DNA from: Salipiger sp. H15
GTDB taxonomy: Bacteria; Pseudomonadota; Alphaproteobacteria; Rhodobacterales; Rhodobacteraceae
Assembly: GCF_040409955.1 (NCBI RefSeq)
Contig: NZ_CP123384.1
Span: forward strand, 1,738,501 to 1,802,500
Length of the DNA stretch: 64,000 nucleotides
Direction of reading: 5' to 3'
Shown here: one piece after another, positions 7,624 through 17,890 of the stretch
How the letters are laid out: each line of letters starts with the position of its first letter
Position numbering within the stretch: position 1 is the stretch's first letter
Position numbers and translations under genes: made by a program
Notes under the pieces: model-generated
What the model saw: the letters and a program-made list of their open reading frames with translations, nothing else
The model's database searches: none
Told to the model about the DNA's origin: nothing

Positions 7624-8967
7624 TCAGACCGTGTCGAGATAGATCTCCACCTGCTCGAGCGGCGAGAGCTCGGTCATGTAGAGCTGCTCCTGACGCTTGG
7701 TCAGCAGCAGGTTGTGGATCAGCTCCTGCGGCAGGATGCGGGGCATGATCTCGCTGGTCTCGAAGGCGTCCATCGCCGATTCCCAGTCGGTCGGGACCAT
7801 CGGCAGGTCCTGCGCATAGGCGTTGCCGGTGATCGGGGCGGGGGGCTCGATCTCGTCCTCGATGCCGTTGAGCGCGGCGCCGAGGATGGTGGCGATCAGC
7901 AGGTAGGGGTTCACGTCGCCGCCCGCCACGCGGTGCTCGATGCGCCGCGCCGCCGGGCTGCCCGAGGGCACGCGGATCGCCGCGGTGCGGTTCTCGTAGG
8001 CCCAGGAGATGCCGACCGGCGCGTGGTTGCCGGGGATCAGGCGATCGTAGGAGTTGAGGTGCGGGGCAAAGATCAGCGTGCTGTCGTGCATCGCGGCGAC
8101 GCAGCCGCCGATGGCGTGGTGCAGCACGTCGGTGCCCTTGGGGCCGCCGTCGTCGAAGATGTTGTTGCCGTCCTCGTCGAGCACCGAGAAATGCATGTGC
8201 ATCCCCGAGCCCGCGTAGTCCTCGTAGGGCTTGGCCATGAAGGAGGCGGCGAAGCCGTGGCGGCGCGCCATCCCCTTGAGCAGCATCTTGAAGAGCCAGG
8301 CATCGTCCGCCGCGCGCAGCGCGTCGTCCTGGTGCATCATGTTGATCTCGAACTGCCCGAGCCCCGCCTCGGAAATGGCGGTGTCGGCGGGGATGTCCAT
8401 GTCCTCGCAGGCGTCGTAGAGATCGGTGAAGAAGGTGTCGAAGGCATCGAGCGCGCGGATCGAGAGCACCTCGGCGGCCTTGCGGCGCTTGCCCGAGCGG
8501 GGCGAGACCGGCACCTGCAGCGTGCGGGTGCTGTCGTCGATCAGGAAGAATTCCATCTCGAGCGCGACCACCGGGGTCAGCCCGTGGCGCTTGTAGCGGT
8601 TGACCACCTGCGCCAGCGCGTGGCGGGGGTCGCCCTCGTAGGGCTTGCCGCCCTCGTGGTACATCCAGATCGGCAGGAGCGCGGTCGGCGCCTCGAGCCA
8701 GGGCATCGGCACGAAGCCGCGCTCGGTGGGCTTGAGCACCCCGTCGCGGTCACCGGATTCGAACACCAGCGGGCTGTCGTCGATGTCCTCGCCCCAGATG
8801 TCGAGGTTCAGCGCGGAGAAGGGGAAGCGCGTGCCGTCCTCGACGACCTTGTGTGCGAAGCGGGAGGGGACGCGCTTGCCGCGAGGCTGTCCGTTGAGGT
8901 CGCATGCGGCCACGCGGATGGTGCGGACCTGGGGGTTCTTGCGGAGCCAGGTTTTCGGGTCTGTCAT
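7624..8967 (-). CDS. Glutamine synthetase family protein (PuuA-like), paralogue 2
   Basis: A 447-residue gamma-glutamyl ligase with the same core motifs as its neighbour: VALEMEFFLIDD, EAGLGQFEINMMHQDD, MHMHFSVLDEDG and EHRVAGGDVNPYL. The two paralogues are clearly diverged, so they probably act on different amines or work as a hetero-oligomer; this is inference. It is the first gene of the minus-strand module. Upstream (8968-9177) there is a gap containing the terminator of the ABC transporter operon, so this module should have its own promoter there. Confidence 0.87.
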   Translation of the reverse strand: MTDPKTWLRKNPQVRTIRVAACDLNGQPRGKRVPSRFAHKVVEDGTRFPFSALNLDIWGEDIDDSPLVFESGDRDGVLKPTERGFVPMPWLEAPTALLPIWMYHEGGKPYEGDPRHALAQVVNRYKRHGLTPVVALEMEFFLIDDSTRTLQVPVSPRSGKRRKAAEVLSIRALDAFDTFFTDLYDACEDMDIPADTAISEAGLGQFEINMMHQDDALRAADDAWLFKMLLKGMARRHGFAASFMAKPYEDYAGSGMHMHFSVLDEDGNNIFDDGGPKGTDVLHHAIGGCVAAMHDSTLIFAPHLNSYDRLIPGNHAPVGISWAYENRTAAIRVPSGSPAARRIEHRVAGGDVNPYLLIATILGAALNGIEDEIEPPAPITGNAYAQDLPMVPTDWESAMDAFETSEIMPRILPQELIHNLLLTKRQEQLYMTELSPLEQVEIYLDTV

Positions 8968-9123
8968 TTTCTGTCCAAGAATTTGATCAAATTTAGCGTA
9001 GCGAGTCGGATCGAAGCTGGCAAGCGGGGGCTTGCGGCGGGAAAGGGAGTATTTTTGGAAAGATGAAAGGGGAGGCGGCGCGCGGCGGGGGGCCGGGAGC
9101 CGCGCCGCTGCGCGGCAGGCATG

Positions 9124-9155
9124 AAAAAAGCCGGGCGCGCGGGGCGTCCGGCTTT
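9124..9155 (-). terminator. Rho-independent terminator of the ABC transporter operon
   Basis: AAAGCCGG (9127-9134) pairs with CCGGCTTT (9148-9155). Read on the minus strand the stem is followed by six T residues (9124-9129). It separates the transporter operon from the glutamine synthetase module. Confidence 0.85.
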
Positions 9156-9177
9156 GGGGGCTTTTGAAGGGGCGGCC

Positions 9178-9987
9178 TCAGCGCATCAGCAGGCGCGGGC
9201 GCATCCGGATTTTCTTGCGGCGCTCCTTCGGCAGGTGCCGGTTCAGCCGCTTGTTGATCAGCCCGAAGAGCCCCACGACCGTCAGCGTCAGCAGGATGAA
9301 ATAGCCCGCGAGGATCGGGTAGGGGATGAACGGGTTGAAGGTCTTGTCGGCGAAGTAGTTCGCGTAATAGAGCGCGTCGCCCCGCTGCTGCCAGGCCGGG
9401 AAGCCCGAGAAGAACACCAGCGTGGTGGCGTGGAAGAGGAAGATCGCCTCGTTGGTGTAGGCGGGCCACGCGAGCCGCAGCATGGTCGGCCAGACGATCC
9501 GCCGGAAGCGCGGCCAACCCGAGAAGCCGTAGGCATCCGCCGCCTCGACATCGCCCTTCGGCACCGAAAGCAGCGCGCCGTAGAAGATCTCGCCGGTATA
9601 GGCGGCGGTGTTCAGGAACAGCACCAGCGCCGCCCCGAGCCAGGCCGAGGTGAACGGATCGAAGGCGGGCGAGACGCCCTTGAGGCTGAGGAAGAGGAAG
9701 TAGGCGAAGAAGAACTGGATGAACAGCGGCGAGCCGCGGAACACGAAGATCACCCATTCCGCCAGCTTGCGGACCGGCGTGATCCGCGACGCCTTGCCGA
9801 GTGCCAGCGCGGTGGCGAGGAAGAAGCCCGTGACCAGCGCGACCACGCCGAAGTAGATGTTCCACAGCATCCCCGAGCCGATCAGCGTGAACTGCTGGCA
9901 CAGGGTGAAGTTGTCGCGCGGCAGCAGCCGCTCGCCGATGCCGATCGAGCGCAGCCCGTAGTCCGCGATGGTTTCCCAGCAGCTCAT
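9178..9987 (-). CDS. Polar amino acid ABC transporter permease (HisM-like)
   Basis: A 269-residue inner-membrane permease with several hydrophobic segments and the HAAT/PAAT EAA loop around DVEAADAYGFSGWPRFRRIVWP. FVFRGSPLFIQFFFAYF is the usual conserved N-terminal segment of HisM/HisQ proteins. The C-terminus is strongly basic. The ATG at 9987 overlaps the upstream permease stop by 4 nt (ATGA), typical of coupled permease pairs. It is the last gene of ATPase-SBP-permease-permease. Confidence 0.9.
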   Translation of the reverse strand: MSCWETIADYGLRSIGIGERLLPRDNFTLCQQFTLIGSGMLWNIYFGVVALVTGFFLATALALGKASRITPVRKLAEWVIFVFRGSPLFIQFFFAYFLFLSLKGVSPAFDPFTSAWLGAALVLFLNTAAYTGEIFYGALLSVPKGDVEAADAYGFSGWPRFRRIVWPTMLRLAWPAYTNEAIFLFHATTLVFFSGFPAWQQRGDALYYANYFADKTFNPFIPYPILAGYFILLTLTVVGLFGLINKRLNRHLPKERRKKIRMRPRLLMR

Positions 9988-10865
9988 GTGGCCTTCCTCT
10001 GCGCTTCGCCGCCCATGGTCGCCTGGCCGTGGGTGAGCCGCTTCATGATCCGGTCGAGCACGATCTCGGAGACGCGGGTGAACAGCAGGTAGAAGACCAG
10101 CAGCGCCAGGAAGTACCACACGCGCCAGTCGGGGTGGGGGTAGTCGGTGAACTTGGTGGTCTTCGATCCGCCGAGCTCGCGCGCCCAGTAGACGATGTCC
10201 TCGACGCCGAGCAGGAACAGCAGCGGAGTGGCCTTGATCAGCACCATCCACAGGTTCGACAGGCCCGGCAGGGCATAGACCCACATCTGCGGCACGAGGA
10301 TGCGCCAGAAGGTCTGGCGGCGGGACATGCCATAGGCCTCGGCGGTCTCGAGCTGCGCATGCGGCACGGCGCGCATGGCACCGTAGAGCACGTTCGCGGC
10401 GAAGGCGCCGAAGACGATGGAGAAGGTCAGCACCGCGAGCGAGAAGCCGTAGGTCTCGTGCACCCACTGGGCGGCGTTCGAGAGCGGCAGCTTGGCCTGC
10501 GGGCAGACCACGAAATCATTGCCCTGGCGGATCGGCTGGTCCCAGTCGGGGCATTTCACCTTGTGACGCATCCACTCGAAGAACTGGTCGAGGGCGATCA
10601 CGAAGAAGAGGAAGAAGGCGATGTCGGGCACGCCGCGCACGATGGCGATATAGGCCTTGCCGAGCCACGACAGCGGCGGGAAATGCGAGCGCGCGGCCAT
10701 GGCGCCGCCGAAGCCGAAGGCGAGGGCGACGGGCGCGGTGATCGCCAGCAGCAGCAGCACGGTGCCCACCGACAGATAGATCGACAGGTGCTTGCCCGTG
10801 GTCAGGTAGCAGCTCAGCCATGCCAGGCCGTCGATCGCGTTGGGGTCGGTACACCAGGAGAACAT
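9984..10865 (-). CDS. Polar amino acid ABC transporter permease (HisQ-like)
   Basis: A 293-residue permease, partner of the downstream HisM-like protein. It has the same conserved AIVRGVPDIAFFLFFV segment, and an EAA loop at LETAEAYGMSRRQTFWRILVP. A longer-than-usual periplasmic insertion (roughly residues 95-130, with two Cys) lies between the first membrane helices. The gene follows the binding-protein gene after a GC hairpin, which would be expected to lower permease expression relative to the binding protein. Confidence 0.9.
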   Translation of the reverse strand: MFSWCTDPNAIDGLAWLSCYLTTGKHLSIYLSVGTVLLLLAITAPVALAFGFGGAMAARSHFPPLSWLGKAYIAIVRGVPDIAFFLFFVIALDQFFEWMRHKVKCPDWDQPIRQGNDFVVCPQAKLPLSNAAQWVHETYGFSLAVLTFSIVFGAFAANVLYGAMRAVPHAQLETAEAYGMSRRQTFWRILVPQMWVYALPGLSNLWMVLIKATPLLFLLGVEDIVYWARELGGSKTTKFTDYPHPDWRVWYFLALLVFYLLFTRVSEIVLDRIMKRLTHGQATMGGEAQRKAT

Positions 10866-10880
10866 GTCTTGTCAGCCGTC

Positions 10881-10903
10881 GAGGGGGCCGCGCGGGCCCC
10901 CTC
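10881..10903 (-). terminator. Intra-operon hairpin after the binding-protein gene
   Basis: GAGGGGGCC (10881-10889) and GGCCCCCTC (10895-10903) form a 9-bp GC stem with a 5-nt loop. No T-run follows. In binding-protein operons such hairpins act as partial terminators or mRNA stabilisers that keep the binding protein in excess. Confidence 0.6.
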
Positions 10904-10915
10904 CCGTTGGAGCGC

Positions 10916-11638
10916 TCAGAAGGGAGCGCCGATTTCCCATTTTTCCAGCAGCGCGTTCAGCGAGCCGTCGTCCTTCATCGACTGGATGGCCGCGTCGAAC
11001 TTGCCCTTCAGCTCGCTGTCGCTCTGGCGCAGGCCCATGCCGACGCCGCCACCGATCATCTCGTCCTGCGGCAGCAGCGCGACGTCCTCGCTCTCGTCGG
11101 CGACGGGCGCGAGGTAGCTCTTGTCGGCGAGCACCGCGTCGGCCTCGCCGTTGCGCACGGCGGCGACGGTCTCGTCCGGGGTCGCGTATTCGACCAGCGT
11201 GGCGCCCATCTCGGCGACGAAGGCGGCCTGGATGGTGCCGGTCTGCGCGGCGATCACCGAACCTGCAAGGTCGATGTCCTCGTTGCCCGTGAGCACGAGG
11301 TAGGCCGAGGGATCGGGCTGGGTGTAGTTCTGGGTGAAGCCGATCACCGCCTCACGTTCGGGCGTGATCGACATGCCGGCCATGATGGTGTCGTAGTTGC
11401 CCGAAACGAGGTTGGGGATGATCGAATCCCAGTCGTTGGTCACCCACTCGCAGTTGAGTTCGGCGCGCTTGCACAGCTCGTCACCCAGCTCGCGCTCGAA
11501 CCCGTCCACTTCACCCTTGTCGTTGATGAAGTTGTACGGAGGGTAGGCGCCCTCGGTGCCCATGCGCACGACGTCCTGGGCCAGCGCCATCGAGGCGGTC
11601 AGGGCCAGCGCGGCGGTGCCGAGAAGGATGGATTTCAT
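10916..11638 (-). CDS. Polar amino acid ABC transporter substrate-binding protein
   Basis: A 240-residue periplasmic binding protein (SBP_bac_3 fold). A Sec signal peptide is obvious (MKSILLGTAALALTASMALA, then QDVV). The mature part starts with the family motif VRMGTEGAYPPYNFIND and contains DWDSIIPNLVSGNYD. These features resemble lysine/arginine/ornithine-type binding proteins, so a basic or polyamine-related amino acid is plausible next to the gamma-glutamylation genes. The ATG at 11638 is chosen because it directly starts the signal peptide. Confidence 0.92.
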   Translation of the reverse strand: MKSILLGTAALALTASMALAQDVVRMGTEGAYPPYNFINDKGEVDGFERELGDELCKRAELNCEWVTNDWDSIIPNLVSGNYDTIMAGMSITPEREAVIGFTQNYTQPDPSAYLVLTGNEDIDLAGSVIAAQTGTIQAAFVAEMGATLVEYATPDETVAAVRNGEADAVLADKSYLAPVADESEDVALLPQDEMIGGGVGMGLRQSDSELKGKFDAAIQSMKDDGSLNALLEKWEIGAPF

Positions 11639-11689
11639 TGGTCTTGCTCCCTGGTTAGGTAGATGTCCGGGGTGGTCTCTTGCCACCCG

Positions 11690-12478
11690 TCAGACGTGGC
11701 TGGTCGACCGCAGGAAGCCCTGCAGCCGTTCCGACTTGGGCGCGCCGAACAGCTCGGCCGGTGCGCCTTGTTCCTCGATCAGGCCCTTGTGCAGGAACAC
11801 CACGTGATCGCTCACGTCATGGGCCATCTTCATGTCATGGGTGACGATGATCATGGTGCGCCCCTCGGCGGCGAGGTCCTTGATCACCCGCACCACCTCC
11901 TGCTCGAGCTCGGGGTCGAGCGCCGAGGTCGGCTCGTCGAAGAGCAGCGCCTCGGGTTCCATGCAGAGCCCGCGCGCGATCGCCGCGCGCTGCTGCTGGC
12001 CGCCCGAAAGCTGCGCCGGCCACGCGTCGGCCTTGTCGCCGATGCCGACCTTGTCGAGATAGCGCCTTGCGGCGGCCTCGACCTCGTCGCGCGGGCGGCC
12101 GAGCACGGTGAGCGGCGCTTCCATGACGTTCTGCAGGATGGTCATGTGGGCCCAGAGGTTGAACTGCTGGAACACCATCGACAGGTTGGTGCGCATGCGC
12201 AGCACCTGCTTGGGATCGGCCGGCCGGCGGTGGTGGCCGGTGCCGTGCCAGCGCACGGGCTCGCCCTTGAACAGGATGTCGCCCTGCTGGCTGTCCTCGA
12301 GCAGGTTGCAGCACCGCAACAGCGTCGACTTGCCGGAGCCCGACGAGCCGATCAGCGAGACCACATCGCCGCGCCGGGCGGTGATGCTGACCCCCTTGAG
12401 CACTTCGAGCTCGCCATAGGCCTTGTGCAGATCGCGGATCTCGATGACTGGAGCTTGGGCTGGGGCTGTATCGGTCAA
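11690..12478 (-). CDS. Polar amino acid ABC transporter ATP-binding protein
   Basis: A 262-residue cytoplasmic ATPase of the HisP/GlnQ class. Walker A is GSSGSGKST, the signature is LSGGQQQRAAIARGL, Walker B is ALLFDEPTSALD, and the switch His is in VTHDM. A basic insertion after the first beta-sheet (HGTGHHRRPADPKQVLRMR) is typical of HisP/OccP-type ATPases for basic amino acids and opines. It is the first gene of the minus-strand transporter operon, with its promoter expected in 12479-12580. Confidence 0.93.
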   Translation of the reverse strand: MTDTAPAQAPVIEIRDLHKAYGELEVLKGVSITARRGDVVSLIGSSGSGKSTLLRCCNLLEDSQQGDILFKGEPVRWHGTGHHRRPADPKQVLRMRTNLSMVFQQFNLWAHMTILQNVMEAPLTVLGRPRDEVEAAARRYLDKVGIGDKADAWPAQLSGGQQQRAAIARGLCMEPEALLFDEPTSALDPELEQEVVRVIKDLAAEGRTMIIVTHDMKMAHDVSDHVVFLHKGLIEEQGAPAELFGAPKSERLQGFLRSTSHV

Positions 12479-12586
12479 GCCATACCTTCTTGGGCAGTTG
12501 CTGATATTGGCGGCGAGAATGGGCGAAAATAGGGCCGATTGTCCATGTGCAAAAAGGCCCTCATATCCGGGTTTGCGCGGGGTAAA

Positions 12587-12600
12587 CGGGCATATGCCCG
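12587..12600. other. Short perfect palindrome CGGGCATATGCCCG
   Basis: A 14-bp palindrome between the TerB-like gene (ending at 12625) and the start of the ABC ATPase gene. It could be a weak terminator for the TerB gene or an operator for the transporter operon. Nothing else in the gap distinguishes these. Confidence 0.3.
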
Positions 12601-12624
12601 GAATTCAGCCGCCCGGGGGGCGTC

Positions 12625-13065
12625 TCAGCCCGCCGCCTCGACCCGTTGCCGCGCCAGCGCCGAATCCCTGTCGTTGATGCCGAGCAGGTTCGCGACCAGC
12701 CGCAGCACCGCGTCCTCCTCGTCGTCGCGGGTCCCGTCGGCCAGCGCCACCTGCCACAGCGCCTCGATCACCGCGATGCGCTCCTCGTAGGCGACGGCCT
12801 CCTTGATCGCCCGGGTGAAGCGCACCGTGTCGGGCGCCTCGGCCTCGAGCGCCTCGGCCTCGCGCCGCAGCCGTGCCGCCTCGAAGGGCGAGAGCGCGTA
12901 GCGCGCCGCGGCGATGCGGTCGATCCGGTCCTGCTCGGACTGGTCGTAGGTTTCATCGGCCCGTGCGACGCGCACGAGCAGCGCACAGAGCGCCAGCCGC
13001 GCATCGGCGTCGGGCAGGGGCTCAAGGCCGGGAGTGACCAGCCGTTTCAGGAAATCCGCGAACAT
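12625..13065 (-). CDS. TerB-family (tellurite-resistance-type) protein, copy 1
   Basis: A 146-residue all-helical cytoplasmic protein. Two acidic TerB half-repeats are visible: VARADETYDQSEQDRI and VALADGTRDDEEDAVLRLVANLLGI. These acidic loops bind divalent metal in characterised TerB proteins. Despite the name, stand-alone TerB-like proteins are usually of unknown function and rarely linked to tellurite. The ATG at 13065 is preferred over a TTG two codons upstream. A diverged homologue lies just upstream on the same strand. Confidence 0.75.
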   Translation of the reverse strand: MFADFLKRLVTPGLEPLPDADARLALCALLVRVARADETYDQSEQDRIDRIAAARYALSPFEAARLRREAEALEAEAPDTVRFTRAIKEAVAYEERIAVIEALWQVALADGTRDDEEDAVLRLVANLLGINDRDSALARQRVEAAG

Positions 13066-13171
13066 GCGCAAGATATAGCCGGGTCTTGCCGCCGCGCCAA
13101 CGGCCCGCGCCGTCCCTCGGGTTCAATTCTCCGGGCAGAGACCGCTTGCGCGCGGAGCCCTTGCCGGCGCG

Positions 13172-13600
13172 CTAACCCGCCCGGCTCGCCGTCAGGTCGC
13201 GCGGCGCGACGAAGAGCAGGTGCTCGGACAGCCAGAGCGCGGTCTGCAGCGCGTTCGGGGCGGTGTCGGTCGCGGCCATGACCTCGCAGAGGCAATGGGC
13301 CAGCGCCAGCCGGTCGCGGTAGGTCACGGCGCGGGCGAGCATGGCGGCGAAACAGGCGGTGTCGGGGGCGGCGGCGGCGACCGCCTGGCAGGCAAGGCGC
13401 ATCTCGGCGGCCTCGCGGCGGGTCAGCTCGTGGCGCCGCGCCAGCACCGCGTCGACCAGCGCCACGCCGATCAGCGGCGAATGCTCCTGCGCCTCCGCGG
13501 CGGCGCGCAGAAGCAGCGCGCCGAGAGCGAGCGGCACGTCGCCGGGCTCCAGAGGCGTGGCCTCCGGTGCCGCCATCCAGAATCTCAGCCCGCGCGCCAC
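13172..13600 (-). CDS. Diverged TerB-like protein, copy 2
   Basis: About 142 residues, helical and Ala/Leu-rich. The pattern matches copy 1 (LALGALLLRAAAEAQE, EAAEMRLACQAVAAAAPDTACF, LALAHCLCEVMAATDTAPNALQTALWLSEHLL) but the acidic metal-binding residues are largely lost (for example AATDTAPNA where copy 1 has ALADGTRDDEE). It looks like an old tandem duplicate that has lost metal binding. A GTG at 13600 and an ATG at 13576 are alternative starts. Confidence 0.6.
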   Translation of the reverse strand: MARGLRFWMAAPEATPLEPGDVPLALGALLLRAAAEAQEHSPLIGVALVDAVLARRHELTRREAAEMRLACQAVAAAAPDTACFAAMLARAVTYRDRLALAHCLCEVMAATDTAPNALQTALWLSEHLLFVAPRDLTASRAG

Positions 13601-13723
13601 GCGCGGCGATGCCGGCTCGAACCGGCGCGCTTCGGGGTGTGCCGTGCCATCGTGGTCCCGTTTCCCAGTGTCAACGGGCTTACTCTGCGTCAGCTTGCGG
13701 GCTTCGGCAATGGGCTTGCGCGC

Positions 13724-14512
13724 TCAGCGCGCGGCACCGGCATTGCGCAGCCGATCGGTCAGCGCCGCGGCGGCCTCGGCGAGGCCCCAGGGCGGGTTCA
13801 CGATGAACATGCCCGAGCCGATCATCCGGTGCCCCTCGCGCACGGGGGGGAAGCGGATCTCGTGGCAGAGCGCCTCGGGGAAATCCTCGGAGAGGGCGGC
13901 GAGCATGGGCACGTGGGCGGCGTTGGACAGGATCGGGTACCAGAGCGCCAGCACGCCGACGTTCCATTTCTTGGCGACCTGGCGGAAGAACTTCGGCAGC
14001 TCGACATAGTCCTGCTTGAGCTCGTAGGGCGGGTCGACGAGCAACACGCCGCGGCGCGGCTCGGGCGGGCAGAGGCTCTGCGCGAGGTCGAAGCCGTTCT
14101 GCCGGTGGACCGCGATATTCGGCCCGCGCAGCGCCCGGACGAGCGCCTGGTGCTCCTGCGGGTGAAGCTCGGCGAGGTGGATTTTATCCTGCGGGCGCAG
14201 CAGCTTGGCGGCGATCAGCGGCGAGCCGGGATAGGCGTTCGGCCCGTGCTCGGCGCGCACCTCGGCGAGTGCCCGGAGGTAGGGGTGATCGGCGCGGAAG
14301 ATGCCCTGGTGCGCCTCGATCCCCTGCGCCGCCTCGCCGGTCTTGACCGCCTCGGCCGAGGTCAGGTCGTAGAGGCCGCGGCCGGCATGGGTCTCGATGT
14401 AGGTGAGCGGCTTGTCCTTCCTGGTGAGGTACTCGAGCAGCTCGGCCAGCAGCGCGTGCTTCTGCAGGTCGGCGAGATTCCCGGCGTGGAAGGCGTGTTG
14501 GTAGGAAAGCAT
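13724..14512 (-). CDS. rlmJ: 23S rRNA (adenine(2030)-N6)-methyltransferase RlmJ
   Basis: A 262-residue SAM-dependent methyltransferase that modifies A2030 of 23S rRNA. The N-terminus MLSYQHAFHAGNLADLQKH is diagnostic. SAM-binding YIETHAGRGLYDL follows, and the catalytic DPPY is at residues 160-163 (VLLVDPPYELK). The ATG at 14512 gives the canonical N-terminus, although the frame stays open much further upstream. It is monocistronic and divergent from the acyltransferase gene. Confidence 0.95.
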   Translation of the reverse strand: MLSYQHAFHAGNLADLQKHALLAELLEYLTRKDKPLTYIETHAGRGLYDLTSAEAVKTGEAAQGIEAHQGIFRADHPYLRALAEVRAEHGPNAYPGSPLIAAKLLRPQDKIHLAELHPQEHQALVRALRGPNIAVHRQNGFDLAQSLCPPEPRRGVLLVDPPYELKQDYVELPKFFRQVAKKWNVGVLALWYPILSNAAHVPMLAALSEDFPEALCHEIRFPPVREGHRMIGSGMFIVNPPWGLAEAAAALTDRLRNAGAAR

Positions 14513-14863
14513 TGCGGGCCTCGGCAGCTGGGCGGTTTCGGGAGATGGGCAGGAGGCACGGGTCATGCACCGGCCATGCACATCCCATGCGCATCCCGCC
14601 GCAGATAGCGCCAAGGCGGCGCGAAGTCGAGCGGGGCGCCGCGGCACAGAAATCGGGCAGGAGCCGCCTGGCTGACCGCCCGGCAGGCGGAATCCCGACA
14701 GTTGTGGCCCTCGGGGCAGTTCCCGCTTGCCGTGCGCGGGATGCTGCGCGAGCATCGCCCCATTGTGAGAAGTGATATTCCACCTTTTTCGCGCACTCCC
14801 AGCCATGGTTTTCGTTGGTCATCTCCGAGATTCCGGTCAGGTCGTGCGCAAAGGAGCGACACC
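14513..14863. other. Divergent intergenic region (351 bp) between rlmJ and the acyltransferase gene
   Basis: It holds a 7-bp stem CCGCCTG (14664-14670)/CAGGCGG (14684-14690), three close CATGC repeats near 14565-14590, and a locally less GC-rich stretch at 14762-14815 where the rightward promoter probably lies. I see no small gene or RNA gene that I can support. Confidence 0.4.
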
Positions 14864-15997
14864 GTGACCCTGAACGACCACCTGGAGGCCGCCGACAGCC
14901 GCCCGAGCGGTTTCGACTACATGCGCCTCATCCTCTCCGTGCTGGTTCTGGTGATTCACAGCGTGCAGATCGCCTATGGACACAAGATTTACATGAACGC
15001 GGTCTGGGGGCATTTCCCCCTCGACGGTCTCGCGATGACCGTGCTGCCGATGTTCTTTGCCCTGTCGGGCTTTCTCGTGGCGGGCAGCCTCTACCGCTGC
15101 CGCACGCTGCTGAGCTTCATGGGGCTGCGCTTCCTGCGCATCTACCCGGCGCTGGCGGTCGAGGTGACGATCTCGGCCATGCTGATCGGGCCGATGGTCA
15201 CCAGCTTGCCCTGGGCCGAGTATTTCACCAGCGAGGGATTCTTCCGCTACCTGCTCAACGTCACCGGCCACGTGACCGACGCGTCGCTCTACCTGCCGGG
15301 AGCCTTCGAGGGCAATCCGACGCCGGGCATGGCCAACGGGCAGCTCTGGACCGTGCCCTTCGAACTGGTCTGCTACATCGGGCTGGGGATCCTGGCGCTG
15401 GTCGGGGCGCGGCGCGACCGCCGCGTGCTGCTGCTGGGGCTGCTGGCCTTCTTCGCGCTGTCGATCCTCAGGATGGGGATGAAGACCGGCTGGCATTTCG
15501 ACCCCTGGGTCGGGCCGGTGACCGGGCGGGCGCTGGTGCTGGCCTTTATCTGCGGCGTCTGCCTGCACGCCTATCGCGACCGGATCCCTGTCCGCGCCGG
15601 TCTCGTGGGTGTCGCGGCACTGGTGTCGGTGCTTGCCTTCAGCCTGAGCGGGCTGGGGCAATACGTCGGGATCGCCGCGGTCTCCTATGTCACCGTGGCG
15701 CTTGGGGTGATGAACCTGCCGCGGGTGCGGCTGCTGAAGCAGGCCGACCTCAGCTACGGCATCTTCCTTTATCACTTCATCATCCAGCAGCTGATCGCCT
15801 ACCTGCTGCCGGGGCTGCGCGAATGGTACTGGATCACGCTGCTGTCGCTGCCTCTGACGATGCTGGTCGCGCATGTCTCGTGGGTCGGCATCGAGCGCCC
15901 GGCGCTGCAGCTGCGCAAGCTGGTCTTCGCGCTGGAATGCCGGATCATGCGCAGCCTGCCGGCGCTGACCGGATGGCACACCCCCGCCGAGAGGTGA
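14864..15997 (+). CDS. Acyltransferase family protein (OafA/YrhL type)
   Basis: A 377-residue integral membrane protein of acyltransferase family 3, with about ten membrane segments. The family start is present: GFDYMRLILSVLVLVIHSVQ, with the catalytic-type His in VIHS; the usual R/H-x10-H spacing starts at FDYMR. SLYRCRTLLSFMGLRFLRIYPAL is the conserved second block. Such enzymes O-acetylate surface polysaccharide or glycans. The GTG at 14864 follows AAGGAG at 14851-14856. No polysaccharide cluster is adjacent. Confidence 0.82.
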   Translation: MTLNDHLEAADSRPSGFDYMRLILSVLVLVIHSVQIAYGHKIYMNAVWGHFPLDGLAMTVLPMFFALSGFLVAGSLYRCRTLLSFMGLRFLRIYPALAVEVTISAMLIGPMVTSLPWAEYFTSEGFFRYLLNVTGHVTDASLYLPGAFEGNPTPGMANGQLWTVPFELVCYIGLGILALVGARRDRRVLLLGLLAFFALSILRMGMKTGWHFDPWVGPVTGRALVLAFICGVCLHAYRDRIPVRAGLVGVAALVSVLAFSLSGLGQYVGIAAVSYVTVALGVMNLPRVRLLKQADLSYGIFLYHFIIQQLIAYLLPGLREWYWITLLSLPLTMLVAHVSWVGIERPALQLRKLVFALECRIMRSLPALTGWHTPAER

Positions 15998-16024
15998 AGC
16001 CGCGGGGGCGTCACCGCATGTGAA

Positions 16025-16054
16025 AACGCCCCCGCGGGTCTCCGCGGGGGCGTT
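16025..16054. terminator. Strong convergent terminator between the acyltransferase gene and pyrG
   Basis: AACGCCCCCGCGG (16025-16037) and CCGCGGGGGCGTT (16042-16054) form a perfect 13-bp stem with a GTCT loop. T/A-rich tracts on both sides allow use from both directions; the T-run is better on the pyrG (minus) side. Confidence 0.85.
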
Positions 16055-16077
16055 CACAATTTCAGCGCTGCGCCGGA

Positions 16078-17721
<1,644 letters not shown>

Positions 17722-17819
17722 GGGCAGCGCGACCCCGTGATTTGCGTCAAAATGGAGGACACCCACGGCCCGAAGACCGCAGCATCACGGGAGTCCACGT
17801 ATAAAGGATTCGGGCCGCA

Positions 17820-17857
17820 CTGTCTAGCCAACCGCAAGATGCTGTTGCGGCTGACAG
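17820..17857 (-). terminator. Hairpin downstream of secG
   Basis: Nested pairs CTGTC (17820-17824)/GACAG (17853-17857), with CCGCAA/TTGCGG inside, form an interrupted stem downstream of secG. There is no T-run, so it is a possible attenuator rather than a strong terminator. Confidence 0.4.
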
Positions 17858-17890
17858 GCGACCCTCAAGCTATTGTTAGTCGAGCAGTTC

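Noticed and set aside
9178..10467. Longer 429-residue version of the HisM-like permease
   Set aside because: The extra N-terminal part is a shadow of the upstream permease gene. The ATGA overlap at 9984-9987 and the family N-terminus define the shorter protein.
13612..13640. tRNA-like T-arm (GCCGG-TTCGAG-CCGGC on the minus strand)
   Set aside because: The loop has six instead of seven bases, and no acceptor, D or anticodon stems could be built around it. It overlaps the likely start region of the TerB-like gene.
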